Positions 34,194-41,538 of a stretch of DNA of 41,538 nt are shown piece after piece. Made by a program: the position numbers and the translations under genes. The notes under the pieces are model-generated. The model searched no databases. It worked only from the letters and a program-made list of their open reading frames with translations, and was not told the DNA's origin. Origin of the DNA: CAVYPR01 sp052145775 (GTDB lineage: Bacteria > Actinomycetota > Acidimicrobiia > Acidimicrobiales > RAAP-2); NCBI GenBank assembly GCA_052145775.1, contig JBKQNY010000003.1:1-41538 (forward strand), in the 5' to 3' direction. Position 1 is the stretch's first letter. Each line of letters begins with the position of its first letter.

Positions 34194-35788
34194 GCCGTGG
34201 CCCGCGGGCGCCGACGCGCCGCCTCCTCCCGCAGCTCGGCCTTGTGCACCTTGCCGGTGGCGGTCATCGGAAGGGCGCCGACCACCTCGACCGCCCGGGG
34301 CGCCTTGTAGTTGGCCATGTGGGCCCGCGACCACTCGATGACCTCGGGGCCGTCCACGGCGTGGCCCGGGGCGGGGACCACGAAGGCCACGCCGACCTCG
34401 CCCAGCCGGCCGTCGGGCACCCCGACCACCGCCACCTGGCCCACGGCGGGGTGCTGCAGCAGGTAGTTCTCGACCTCGGCCGGGTACACGTTGAAGCCGC
34501 CGACGATGAACATGTCCTTGGACCTCCCCACGATCCGCAGGCACCCGTCGTCGCCCACCACCCCGAGATCGCCGGTGCGCAGCCAGCCCCCGTCGGCGAA
34601 CGCCTCGGCGTTGGCCGACGGGTCGTCCAGGTAGTGGGACATGACGCTCGGGCCGCGCAGGAGGATCTCGCCGGGCTCCCCGGCCGGGACGTCCCGGTCC
34701 TGTCCGTCGACGATCCGCAGCTCGAAGCCCGGGCGCGGCCGGCCGACCGTGGTCGCCACCGTCTCGGCGTCGTCCTGCGCCGAGGTCGCCGTGGCCGTAC
34801 CGGCCTCGGTGAGCCCGTAGCCGGTGACCACGAGGGAGAACGGCAGCTCCTCTCTGACCCGGCGCACCAGTTCGACGGGGATGTCCGCGGCGCCAGTCAC
34901 GGCGACCCGCAGGCTGGAGAGGTCGTACCCGGACCGGTCGGCGCAGTCGAGGACCGACTGGTAGAGGGTGGGCGGGCCCGGCAGCACGGTCACCCGCTCG
35001 GCCGCCACCCGGCCGAGGAGCTGCTCCACGTCGAAGACCGCTTCGGGGAGCATGGTGGCCCCGGCCGCCACCGAGGCCAGGATCCCGGCCTTGAAGCCGA
35101 ACATGTGGAAGTAGGGGTTCACCATCAGGTACCGGTCGCCCGCGGTGAGGCCGGTCATGGCCACCCAGTCCGTGGCCACCCGCAGCGTCCGGCCGTGCGT
35201 CTGGACGACGCCCTTGGGGGCGCCGGTGGTCCCCGAGGTGAACAGGATGTCCGACGGCTCGTCGGGCCCGAGGCCGGCGGCGCGCCCGTCGGCCTCGGCC
35301 ACCGCCTCCGCCGTGGCCCGACCGGCGAAGGACTCCCAGTTTTCGGTCCCCTCCCGGGTGGGGCCCCGGGCGACCACCACGCTGCGCAATGTGGAGAGAG
35401 CGAACCCGGCGTCCTCGAGCAGCGCCACGTGGTCGACGCCCAGGAAGTCGGTCATGGTGACGAGCACGCGGGCCCCGCTGCGCGAGAGGACGTCGGCCGC
35501 CTCCGCGCCCTTGAACCTCGTGTTGACCGGCACCACGACGCCGCCGGCCTGCAGCGTCCCGAGCGCGGCGATCACCCACTCGAGGCTGTTGGCCGCCCAG
35601 ATGCCGACCCGCTCCCCGGGCTCGGCCCCCGACGCCACCAGCGACCCCCCGAACCGCCGCACCCGATCGAAGAGCTCGGCGTAGGACAGTCGCCGGTGGC
35701 CGTCGACGACCGCCAGTTGCCCGCCGTGGTCGGCCGCCGCGGCGGCGGTCATCTCGGGGATGCTCCGCCAGCCCCCGGCGGGGATCAT
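34190..35788 (-). CDS. Acyl-CoA ligase of the FadD family, 532 aa
   Basis: An ANL-superfamily CoA ligase. The motifs are ILFTSGTTGAPKGVVQTH, GYGLTEAGTATATS, TGDLGVVGDDGCLRIVGRSKDMFIVGG with NVYPAEVENYLLQHP, and the catalytic lysine in MTATGKVHKAELR. The overall pattern is like actinobacterial FadD3-type ligases that act on bulky acids, but specificity is not shown. The start ATG 35788 overlaps the amidohydrolase stop by 4 bp (ATGA). The plus-strand open frame of similar length on the other strand is a high-GC shadow. Confidence 0.93.
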   Translation of the reverse strand: MIPAGGWRSIPEMTAAAAADHGGQLAVVDGHRRLSYAELFDRVRRFGGSLVASGAEPGERVGIWAANSLEWVIAALGTLQAGGVVVPVNTRFKGAEAADVLSRSGARVLVTMTDFLGVDHVALLEDAGFALSTLRSVVVARGPTREGTENWESFAGRATAEAVAEADGRAAGLGPDEPSDILFTSGTTGAPKGVVQTHGRTLRVATDWVAMTGLTAGDRYLMVNPYFHMFGFKAGILASVAAGATMLPEAVFDVEQLLGRVAAERVTVLPGPPTLYQSVLDCADRSGYDLSSLRVAVTGAADIPVELVRRVREELPFSLVVTGYGLTEAGTATATSAQDDAETVATTVGRPRPGFELRIVDGQDRDVPAGEPGEILLRGPSVMSHYLDDPSANAEAFADGGWLRTGDLGVVGDDGCLRIVGRSKDMFIVGGFNVYPAEVENYLLQHPAVGQVAVVGVPDGRLGEVGVAFVVPAPGHAVDGPEVIEWSRAHMANYKAPRAVEVVGALPMTATGKVHKAELREEAARRRPRATA

Positions 35789-36981
35789 GCGGCCACGGGG
35801 TCGCCGATGTTCATGAGCCGGGAGAGGTTGCCGCCCATGATCTTGCGGACGTCCTCTTCGGGAAGCCCCTCGAGCTCGTCCACGTAACTCACGGGGTCGG
35901 CCAACCCCTCGGGGTGTGGGTAGTCGGACCCGAACAGGACCCGGTCCACGCCGACCAGGTCGGCCAGGGCGCCGAGGTCCTCCTCCCAGAACGGGCTGAT
36001 GTGGACGTTGCGCTTGATCACGGCCACCGGGTCCTCCAAGAAGTCCTGGGGCATCTTCTTGTAGATGTCGGCCATGTTCGAGAGCAGCGGCGCCACCCAG
36101 CTGCTGCCGTTCTCGATGACCGCCACTTTTAGTCGGGGGAAGCGGGAGAGGGCGCCGTGGCAGACCAGGGCCGACACGGCGTCCTCCACCGGTCGCCACT
36201 GCGACAGCATGCCGAAGGCCTGGGGCTGGAACGGGAGCATCTCGGTGTCGCTGCCCAGCCAGTCGTTGGTGTAGCGCTCGTAGCCGCTGTCCGAGGAGTG
36301 CATGGCCACCAGGACGTCGTGCTCGACCACCCGCTCCCAGAAGGGGTCGAACTCGGGCAGGCCGAACGACCGCGAGCCCCTGAACCCGGGCACGGGCGCC
36401 GGCCTGATGAGGACGACCCGGGCCCCGCGCTCGACCACCCAGTCGAGCTCCTCGATGGCCCGCTCGACGATCGGCAGGCTGATCACCGGCGTGGCGAAGA
36501 TGCGGCCCTCGTAGTCGAACCGCCACGTCTCGTGGATCCACTGGTTGAGGGCGTGGACCACGGCGTGGATCAGCAGGGGGTCGTCGCGCATGCGCTCTTC
36601 GACCAGGCTGGCCAGGGTCGGGAACATGAGCGCCCGGTCGAGCCCCTGCTCGTCCATCAGCTCGATGCGGGGGCCGGGCTCGCGGAACGCCGGGATCGCC
36701 CGCATGGGCTCGCCGAAGATCTGCCGCCGGGTCTTGCCCTCGGGGTTGCCGTGGCGGAAGTACTCCTCTTGGGCCCCGGGGCGGGCCACGACGTCGAAGG
36801 TGGGGTTGGGGATGTACTCGCTGATCCGCCCCCGCACGACGATCTTGGTGCGGCCCCGGAGTGTGACGTAGTCGATCACCCCGCGGTAGCGGTCGGGCAG
36901 GAACTTCGTCAGCGCCTCGCGCGTCTCGTAGAGGTGGTTGTCGGCATCGAAGACCGGGATGCCGAGCGATCCGTGGCCCAT
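35785..36981 (-). CDS. Amidohydrolase-2 family metal-dependent hydrolase, 398 aa
   Basis: A TIM-barrel hydrolase or decarboxylase of the amidohydrolase-2 type. The N-terminal metal motif is FDADNHLYE (DxDxH), then the conserved middle HETWRFDYEGRIFATPVI, VAMHSSDSGYE, CHGALSRFPRLKVAVIENGSSW, and the late RVLFGSDYPHPEGLADP with the metal Asp. Relatives in actinobacterial catabolic clusters hydrolyse or decarboxylate aromatic or cyclic acids. The start ATG 36981 has AAAGGTGAGG upstream. First gene of the operon with the ligase and CoA-transferase; an inverted repeat lies about 60 bp upstream. Confidence 0.92.
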   Translation of the reverse strand: MGHGSLGIPVFDADNHLYETREALTKFLPDRYRGVIDYVTLRGRTKIVVRGRISEYIPNPTFDVVARPGAQEEYFRHGNPEGKTRRQIFGEPMRAIPAFREPGPRIELMDEQGLDRALMFPTLASLVEERMRDDPLLIHAVVHALNQWIHETWRFDYEGRIFATPVISLPIVERAIEELDWVVERGARVVLIRPAPVPGFRGSRSFGLPEFDPFWERVVEHDVLVAMHSSDSGYERYTNDWLGSDTEMLPFQPQAFGMLSQWRPVEDAVSALVCHGALSRFPRLKVAVIENGSSWVAPLLSNMADIYKKMPQDFLEDPVAVIKRNVHISPFWEEDLGALADLVGVDRVLFGSDYPHPEGLADPVSYVDELEGLPEEDVRKIMGGNLSRLMNIGDPVAA

Positions 36982-37039
36982 GGCCTCACCTTTCGTCGCC
37001 GTGGCCGGCCGACCTCCCGATAGGCGGCCTCTTGCTCCT

Positions 37040-37054
37040 GAGAATAGCGTTTTC
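37040..37054. promoter_or_regulatory. Inverted repeat GAGAA-N5-TTTTC, putative operator
   Basis: TGAGAATAGCGTTTTCA (37039-37055) is a 6-bp inverted repeat with one mismatch and a 5-bp spacer. It is in the divergent region between the amidohydrolase operon and the SDR at 37107, and matches the sites at 13227 and 40150. Confidence 0.5.
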
Positions 37055-37093
37055 ATACGGGGGACCACCACTGTCCGCCCGACCCGTCGATGC

Positions 37094-37099
37094 TAGGTT
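37094..37099 (+). promoter_or_regulatory. Putative -10 of a leaderless SDR promoter
   Basis: TAGGTT fits TAnnnT and stands exactly 7 nt before GTG 37107; no Shine-Dalgarno is present. Confidence 0.45.
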
Positions 37100-37106
37100 T
37101 CGGGCC

Positions 37107-37886
37107 GTGAAGATCGTGGTCGTCGGAGCGTCCAGCGGCCTTGGGCGGTCGATCGCCACCGCCCTCGGCCGCAACGGTGACCAGCTCGCGCTGCTGGCCC
37201 GCCGGCACGAGCGGGTCCAGGACGCGGCCAAGGAGCTGGGCCCGGGCTCGGTGGGCATCCGCTGCGACGTCACCGACGAGGACTCCTGCCGCTCGGCCAT
37301 CGAGGAGGCCGCCGAGGCCCTGGGCGCCATCGAAGGGCTGGTCTACGCCACCGGCGTCGGACCGCTGGCCCGGCTGGTCGACACCGACGCGGCGACCTGG
37401 CGCCATGCCTTCGACACCAACGTCGTCGGGGCGGCCCTGGTGACCGCGGCGGCCATCCCCCACCTCACGGCCTCGGGCGGCGGCGCCGTCTACCTGTCGT
37501 CGGTGAGCGCCTCGGTGACGCCGCCCTGGCCCGGGCTGGGGGCCTACGCCGTCAGCAAGTCGGCACTCGACACCCTGGTCGAGGCCTGGCGGTCCGAGCA
37601 CCCGACGGTCGGCTTCACCCGGGTCGTGGTGGGCGACTGCGTCGGCGGCGAAGGCCTCTCGGGCACCGAGTTCATCAACACCTGGGACCTCGAGCTCGCC
37701 GCCGAGCTGCACCCGGTCTGGGCGGCGCGCAACTACCTGAGCGGTGCGCTGCTCGACGTCGCCGAGCTGGCCAGGGTGGTGGACACCGTGCTGCGGTGCG
37801 GCGCCACCGCCTCCATCCCCTCGGTGACCGTCGTCCCCCGGCCGGGCCAGGGGCCACCGCCCGAGATGCCGACCGCTATCGGTTGA
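37107..37886 (+). CDS. Short-chain dehydrogenase/reductase, 259 aa
   Basis: A classical SDR. The cofactor loop GASSGLGRSIATALG is at residues 7-21, CDVTDE follows strand 3, the N-A-G equivalent is YATGVGP, the Ser is in VYLSSVSAS, and the active site YAVSKSALDTLVEAW has the Tyr-x3-Lys. The start GTG 37107 is leaderless in type. It converges on the next SDR and overlaps its end by 11 bp. Probably oxidises a hydroxyacyl or cyclic alcohol intermediate. Confidence 0.92.
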   Translation: MKIVVVGASSGLGRSIATALGRNGDQLALLARRHERVQDAAKELGPGSVGIRCDVTDEDSCRSAIEEAAEALGAIEGLVYATGVGPLARLVDTDAATWRHAFDTNVVGAALVTAAAIPHLTASGGGAVYLSSVSASVTPPWPGLGAYAVSKSALDTLVEAWRSEHPTVGFTRVVVGDCVGGEGLSGTEFINTWDLELAAELHPVWAARNYLSGALLDVAELARVVDTVLRCGATASIPSVTVVPRPGQGPPPEMPTAIG

Positions 37887-38700
37887 GGAGCAGGTTGGCG
37901 ATCGCCGTGGCGTCGGGGAACGAGCCGGTGATGCCCGAGCTCATGTACCCGGTGTCAGAGATCAGGATCACGCCGTTGACGGCGGCCGCGGCGTCGCTGC
38001 AGAGGAACACCAGCGGGTAGGCCTGCTCCAGCGGGGTCGACACCTCGGTCCCGACCTCCTGGCGGAAGTCGGCCCCGAAGGTCAGCCACAGGTCCTTGTT
38101 GGCCAGCGCCAGCGGGGTCTCCGTCGGGCCGGGGCAGATGGCGTTGATGCGGATGCCCTTCTTCAAGAGCGGGAACGCCTGGCTGGCCACGTAGGCGCAG
38201 ATGGCCTGCTTGGTGGACATGTAGTCCGCCTTCCCGTGCTCCTCGAACCAGCGGGCCCCGCTGTCGAAGTCCGGGGTGTCGAGCAGCCCCTGCAGCTCCT
38301 CCAGGTTGGCCTCCCAGCCCAGGCCGGCGGCCGAGGAAATGAAGCCGATGGCCCCGCCCCGGCCCAAGGCACCCGACGCCACCAGGCGGTCGATGAGGTG
38401 CCGGTGGCCCACGAAGTTGACCTTCTCGATGCCCGGGGTGCCGTCGGCGACGCCGGCGCAGGAGAACAGGGCGTGGACCGGTCCCCCGCACTCCTCGACG
38501 GCGCGGTCGATCGAGGCGCGGTCGGTGAGGTTCACGTGGATCGCCGTGACCCCCTCCATGGCGACGTCGGCGAAGTCCATCACCACCACCTCGGCGCCGG
38601 CGTCGGGCACCAACAGGGCCGCCGCCGCCCCCATGGCGGTGGCCCCGCCAACCACCAGCACGCGCTTGCCGTCGTATCTGAACGCATCGAACAGGCTCAT
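37876..38700 (-). CDS. Short-chain dehydrogenase/reductase (3-alpha-HSD-like), 274 aa
   Basis: An SDR with GGATAMGAAAALLVPDAG in the cofactor region, CAGVADG, the Ser in GFISSAAG, a long insert (WEANLEELQGLLDTPDFDSG), and the active site YMSTKQAICAYVASQA with the Tyr-x3-Lys. The insert between Ser and Tyr recalls hydroxysteroid-type SDRs, where a similar insertion is known; this is family knowledge. AAGG lies 8 nt upstream of ATG 38700. Downstream of the CoA-transferase at 38782 by 81 bp, so probably co-transcribed. Confidence 0.92.
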   Translation of the reverse strand: MSLFDAFRYDGKRVLVVGGATAMGAAAALLVPDAGAEVVVMDFADVAMEGVTAIHVNLTDRASIDRAVEECGGPVHALFSCAGVADGTPGIEKVNFVGHRHLIDRLVASGALGRGGAIGFISSAAGLGWEANLEELQGLLDTPDFDSGARWFEEHGKADYMSTKQAICAYVASQAFPLLKKGIRINAICPGPTETPLALANKDLWLTFGADFRQEVGTEVSTPLEQAYPLVFLCSDAAAAVNGVILISDTGYMSSGITGSFPDATAIANLLLNR

Positions 38701-38781
38701 CTCGTCAACCTTGCCCTTTCTGGCTTCACGTTGTTCGGTTCACTGCACAAAGGACCGCCCCACCGCCGGCGGCTGGCCGCG

Positions 38782-39999
38782 TCAGGCGACGACGCCGCGC
38801 ACCTTGAGGTCGACGATCTCCTCGTCGGAAAGGCCGAGCTCGGCGAGGACGGCGTCGCCGTGCTCGTTGAACTCCGGCGCCCGCTGGGGGGCCGCCGGCT
38901 CCCCGTCGTACTGGACGGGCACGGTGACCAGCTGGAACGGGGTCCCCCCCGCCGTGTGGCACTCCTGGACGTAGCCGTTGGCCACTGCCTGGGGATCGGC
39001 CACCGCCTCGAGGGTGTCCTGGACGACCGCCCACTGGCCCGGGAAGCCGGCGAGCGTCGCCCGCCACTCCTCCAGCGTGGCCGAGGCGAAGACCTCGGTG
39101 AGCACGGCCACCGCCTGGTCGCTGTTGGCCAGCAGGGACGCGTGGTCGCAGAAGCGCTCGTCGGCGGCCAGCTCCGGGCGGCCCACGGCCTCGCACAGCG
39201 GCGGCCAGTAGCGGGCGGCCTGCAGGCAGGTGAAGGCCAGGACCCGGTTGTCCTGGGTGAGGTAGTTGCGCGAGAGCGGGTTGCTCGACAGGCGCGAGGC
39301 CGGGGGCGGTGCCCAGCCCACCCCGAGCTGGAGCGAGAGCGCCACGGCCTGGCCCATCGCCCACAGCCCGACCCCGAAGAGCGAGACGTCGACGACGGTG
39401 GCCTCGCCGGTGCGCTCGCGGTGGTAGAGGGCGCCCATGATCCCCCCGGCGATGGTCATCCCGCCGATCGAATCGCCGAACCCCGGGGCCGGGGGGACCG
39501 GCACCAGGTCGTACTCGGGTCGCTTGGCGCCGGCGGCGATGCCGGCCCGCGCCCACAAGGCGAGCGAGTCGGAGGACCCCTTGTCGGCGTCGGGCCCCCG
39601 CTCGCCCTGCCCGGTGCCCCGCACGTAGATGATGTTGGGGTTCTGGGCCCGGATGTCCTCCACGCCGATCTTGAGCTTGTCGCGGACCGACGGGAGCTTG
39701 TTGGTGAGGAAGACGTCGGCCGTCTCGGCCAGGCGGTAGAGGATGGCAAGGCCCTCAGGCGAGGCCAGGTTGAGGCCGAGGCTCCGCTTGCCCCGGTTCG
39801 AGTGCTCCAACAGCACGTGGACGTCGGAGGAGACCAGGGCGATGCCGGTCGAGGCGAGCCCCCGCATAGCGTCGCCCCGCTCGACGTGCTCGATCTTGAT
39901 GACCTCGGCCCCGAGGTCGGCCAGGGCCGCCGAGGCCGCCGGGACGAAGGTGTGCTCGGCCACTTCCAGGATCCGCACGCCCTCGAGCACTGCGGTCAC
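38782..39999 (-). CDS. Class III CoA-transferase, 405 aa
   Basis: A second CaiB/BaiF-type transferase, distinct from the one at 33006. VRILEVAEHTFVPAASAALADLG, AEVIKIEHVERGDAMRG, NRGKRSLGLNLASPEG, the catalytic aspartate Asp144 in KGSSDSLALWARAGIA, and FGDSIGGMTIAGGIMGALYHRERTG are visible. The start is GTG 39999, with GGGGTGG upstream. It is divergent from the TetR gene with the inverted repeat between them. The plus-strand open frame over it is a shadow. Confidence 0.92.
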   Translation of the reverse strand: MTAVLEGVRILEVAEHTFVPAASAALADLGAEVIKIEHVERGDAMRGLASTGIALVSSDVHVLLEHSNRGKRSLGLNLASPEGLAILYRLAETADVFLTNKLPSVRDKLKIGVEDIRAQNPNIIYVRGTGQGERGPDADKGSSDSLALWARAGIAAGAKRPEYDLVPVPPAPGFGDSIGGMTIAGGIMGALYHRERTGEATVVDVSLFGVGLWAMGQAVALSLQLGVGWAPPPASRLSSNPLSRNYLTQDNRVLAFTCLQAARYWPPLCEAVGRPELAADERFCDHASLLANSDQAVAVLTEVFASATLEEWRATLAGFPGQWAVVQDTLEAVADPQAVANGYVQECHTAGGTPFQLVTVPVQYDGEPAAPQRAPEFNEHGDAVLAELGLSDEEIVDLKVRGVVA

Positions 40000-40149
40000 C
40001 GGCAGCCACCCCTGCGACTCCGGATCGGACCTTTCAACAACCCCTCCCCTTTCGATGGCACCCGTGCCCCACCGGCCGCGTCGCGCTCCCGTGCGGCCCG
40101 TCAGGTGCCCGACGACGGCTGCGCCGTGAGATCGGCAGTGTAACGGAAT

Positions 40150-40164
40150 GAGATCTTGATTCTC
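40150..40164. promoter_or_regulatory. Inverted repeat GAGAT-N5-TTCTC inside a longer palindrome, putative operator
   Basis: TGAGATCTTGATTCTCA at 40149-40165 matches the sites at 13227 and 37040. It is partly shared with a perfect palindrome of 9-bp arms (AGATCTTGA at 40151-40159, TCAAGATCT at 40163-40171, 3-bp loop). It lies upstream of the TetR -10 and between the divergent CoA-transferase and TetR genes, the usual place for a TetR autoregulatory site. Confidence 0.6.
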
Positions 40165-40192
40165 AAGATCTGAGTGCGGCCGTCTGCGCGAC

Positions 40193-40198
40193 TACGCT
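40193..40198 (+). promoter_or_regulatory. Putative -10 of a leaderless TetR promoter
   Basis: TACGCT fits TAnnnT, stands 6 nt before GTG 40205, and is the same hexamer as at 8704-8709 before the other TetR gene. Confidence 0.45.
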
Positions 40199-40204
40199 CG
40201 CCCC

Positions 40205-40792
40205 GTGGTCAGTGCGGATCTCGCCGTGAACACCCCTGGTGCCACGACCCTCACCGCCGCGCAGTCCCGGATCCTCGCCGCGGCCCTCAACCTCTTCGCC
40301 CGGCACGGGGTCGGCGGCACGTCCCTGCAGATGATCGCCGACGAGATCGGGGTGACCAAGGCCGCCGTCTACCACCAGTACAACACCAAGGAGGAGATCG
40401 TCCTGGCCGCCGCCGAGCTCGAGCTGTCCCGGCTCGTAAGGGTCCTCGACGAGGCCGAGGCCCGACCCTCGAGGGGAGAGGGGCGTGATGCGCTCATAGC
40501 CGGCATGGTGGACCTGGCCATCGCCCACCGGCGGGGGATGGGCGACATCCTCACTGATCCGGTCATCGCCGAGCACTTCGCCGCCAACGAGGGATTCGCC
40601 GACGTCATGCACCGCCTGCGCCACCTGCTCATCGGCGACGACACCGGTCCCGCGGCGCGCGTGCGCACCGCCATGCTCCTCGCCGCGGTCAGCGGCACGG
40701 CGATACACCCGTTCGTTGCCAGCCTCGACGACGAGGTGCTGCGGGTGGAACTCCTGCGGTTGGCCCGCCGATCGCTCGGGCTCCCCAACTGA
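40205..40792 (+). CDS. TetR/AcrR family transcriptional regulator, 195 aa
   Basis: The helix-turn-helix is clear: SRILAAALNLFARHGVGGTSLQMIADEIGVTKAAVYHQYNTKEEIVLAA (about residues 22-70). The C-terminal ligand domain follows. GTG 40205 is preceded by a leaderless-type promoter and the 40150 operator, so autoregulation is likely. Its position next to the CoA-transferase and SDR genes makes it a candidate repressor for the whole TGAGAA-N5-TTCTCA set. The SDR that follows is 23 bp downstream and probably co-transcribed. Confidence 0.93.
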   Translation: MVSADLAVNTPGATTLTAAQSRILAAALNLFARHGVGGTSLQMIADEIGVTKAAVYHQYNTKEEIVLAAAELELSRLVRVLDEAEARPSRGEGRDALIAGMVDLAIAHRRGMGDILTDPVIAEHFAANEGFADVMHRLRHLLIGDDTGPAARVRTAMLLAAVSGTAIHPFVASLDDEVLRVELLRLARRSLGLPN

Positions 40793-40815
40793 CCGCAGCA
40801 AAGGGGGCACCGCAC

Positions 40816-41538
40816 ATGGACGGCACGCAGAGGCGGACCCAGGTCGTCGTGGGCGCGGCGTCGGGCATGGGCGCGGCGGTCGCCGACATCCTCGCCCAGC
40901 GCGGGCCCCTGATCGTCGCCGACCGGGATCGGGACCGGCTCGAGGAGCTGGCCGCACGCCTCGGCCCGGAAGTCACGGCCGTGGCGTGCGACCTGACCGA
41001 CGACGGGCAGGTGGCCTCGCTGGCGGCTGCCGTCGGCTCGTTGGGGGCCCTGGTCATCACGGCCGGCCTCTCCCCCTCGATGGCACCGGGACGCAAGATC
41101 TACGAGGTGAACCTGCGCGGCACGGCGCGGCTCCTCGACGCGCTGGAGCCCATGGTCGGCGAGGGCTCGGTGGCGGTGTGCTTCGCCTCGCTGGCTGCGC
41201 ACCTGGTGCCGCCGGTCGAGGCCATCGACCGGGTCCTCGACGGACCCCTGTCCCCCACCTTCTTCGAGGACCTGGTGGCCGTCGGCGTCGACGTGGACCT
41301 CCCGCAGTCGGCATACCCGCTCTCCAAGCGCGGCATCATCCGGATCGTGCAGAAGCGTTCTGGCGCGTGGGGCCAACGCGGGGGTCGCCTTCTCTCCCTG
41401 TCGCCGGGCATCGTGGACACGGGCATGGGTCGCCTCGAGGCCGAGCATGAGCCGGCCATGGCCCAGATGGTCGAGGCGAGCGCCCTCGGGCGGACGGCGC
41501 GGGCCGAGGAGGTGGCGGACGTGGTCGGCTTCCTCGTC
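40816..41538 (+). CDS. Short-chain dehydrogenase/reductase, partial (runs off the window), 241+ aa
   Basis: The frame from ATG 40816 is open to the window end with no stop. AAGGGGG stands 8-9 nt upstream. The SDR features are VVVGAASGMGAAVADILAQ (residues 10-28), DRDRDRLEELAARLG, ACDLTDD, the N-A-G equivalent ITAGLSP, the Ser in VCFASLAA, and YPLSKRGIIRIVQ with the Tyr-x3-Lys near 172-176. The C-terminal strand begins LSLSPGIVDTGMG. Downstream of TetR in the same direction by 23 bp, so part of that unit. Only the last few residues are outside. Confidence 0.9.
   Translation, partial: MDGTQRRTQVVVGAASGMGAAVADILAQRGPLIVADRDRDRLEELAARLGPEVTAVACDLTDDGQVASLAAAVGSLGALVITAGLSPSMAPGRKIYEVNLRGTARLLDALEPMVGEGSVAVCFASLAAHLVPPVEAIDRVLDGPLSPTFFEDLVAVGVDVDLPQSAYPLSKRGIIRIVQKRSGAWGQRGGRLLSLSPGIVDTGMGRLEAEHEPAMAQMVEASALGRTARAEEVADVVGFLV

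Noticed and set aside
34244..35887. Plus-strand frame of 547 codons
   Set aside because: Antisense to the FadD-type ligase; no recognisable motifs.
37876..37886. 11-bp tail-to-tail overlap of two SDR genes
   Set aside because: Short convergent overlaps are common in compact high-GC genomes; no special meaning inferred.
38236..40143. Plus-strand frame of 635 codons
   Set aside because: Antisense to an SDR and a class III CoA-transferase with intact active sites; low-complexity shadow.

Overview
The window is high-GC actinobacterial DNA. Class Acidimicrobiia is the best guess. Three things suggest this: many acyl-CoA catabolic genes, several starts that look leaderless (a TAnnnT hexamer 6-7 nt before the start codon), and a secreted protein with the GYWLVGSDGGVFAFG...YGSLPG type of repeat that is frequent in that class. 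No tRNA, rRNA or CRISPR array was seen.

Layout. 1-2.4 kb is degraded DNA: the right end of an IS3-family element that cuts off a channel-like membrane protein gene, an ABC permease gene with an in-frame TAG, and one small conserved gene. 2.7-6.9 kb holds a Tat-linked GMC flavin dehydrogenase with its small subunit, divergent from a phosphoesterase. At 7.3 kb lies a histone-tail-like protein. 8.0-13.2 kb is a tightly overlapping minus-strand run (acyl-CoA ligase, two acyl-CoA dehydrogenases, crotonase, TetR) divergent from a third acyl-CoA dehydrogenase (13.3-14.4 kb). 14.7-33 kb is a looser region of single genes with many empty gaps and lower GC in places: an ArsR/SRPBCC pair, a tandem DivIVA protein with a C-terminal membrane segment, a serpin-like protein, a Gfo/Idh/MocA oxidoreductase, a large secreted repeat protein, a kelch remnant, two VOC proteins, HAD and nitrilase-family hydrolases, a DHFR-like reductase, a methyltransferase and a SnoaL-like protein. 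33-41.5 kb is a second acyl-CoA type cluster: two class III CoA-transferases, a CoA ligase, an amidohydrolase, three SDRs (the last runs off the window) and a TetR regulator.

How it fits together. The two acyl-CoA clusters are about 20 kb apart. Each contains a TetR gene, and three of their divergent promoter regions carry near-identical inverted repeats (13227-13241, 37040-37054, 40150-40164) of the form GAGAW-N5-TTYTC, consensus TGAGAA-N5-TTCTCA. I infer one regulon for uptake or activation (ligases, CoA-transferases) and beta-oxidation-like breakdown (dehydrogenases, crotonase, SDRs) of an unknown carboxylic acid. This shared operator is the best candidate for an undescribed system here. 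Starts were chosen from Shine-Dalgarno spacing, gene overlaps and the leaderless pattern; several differ from the longest open frame.
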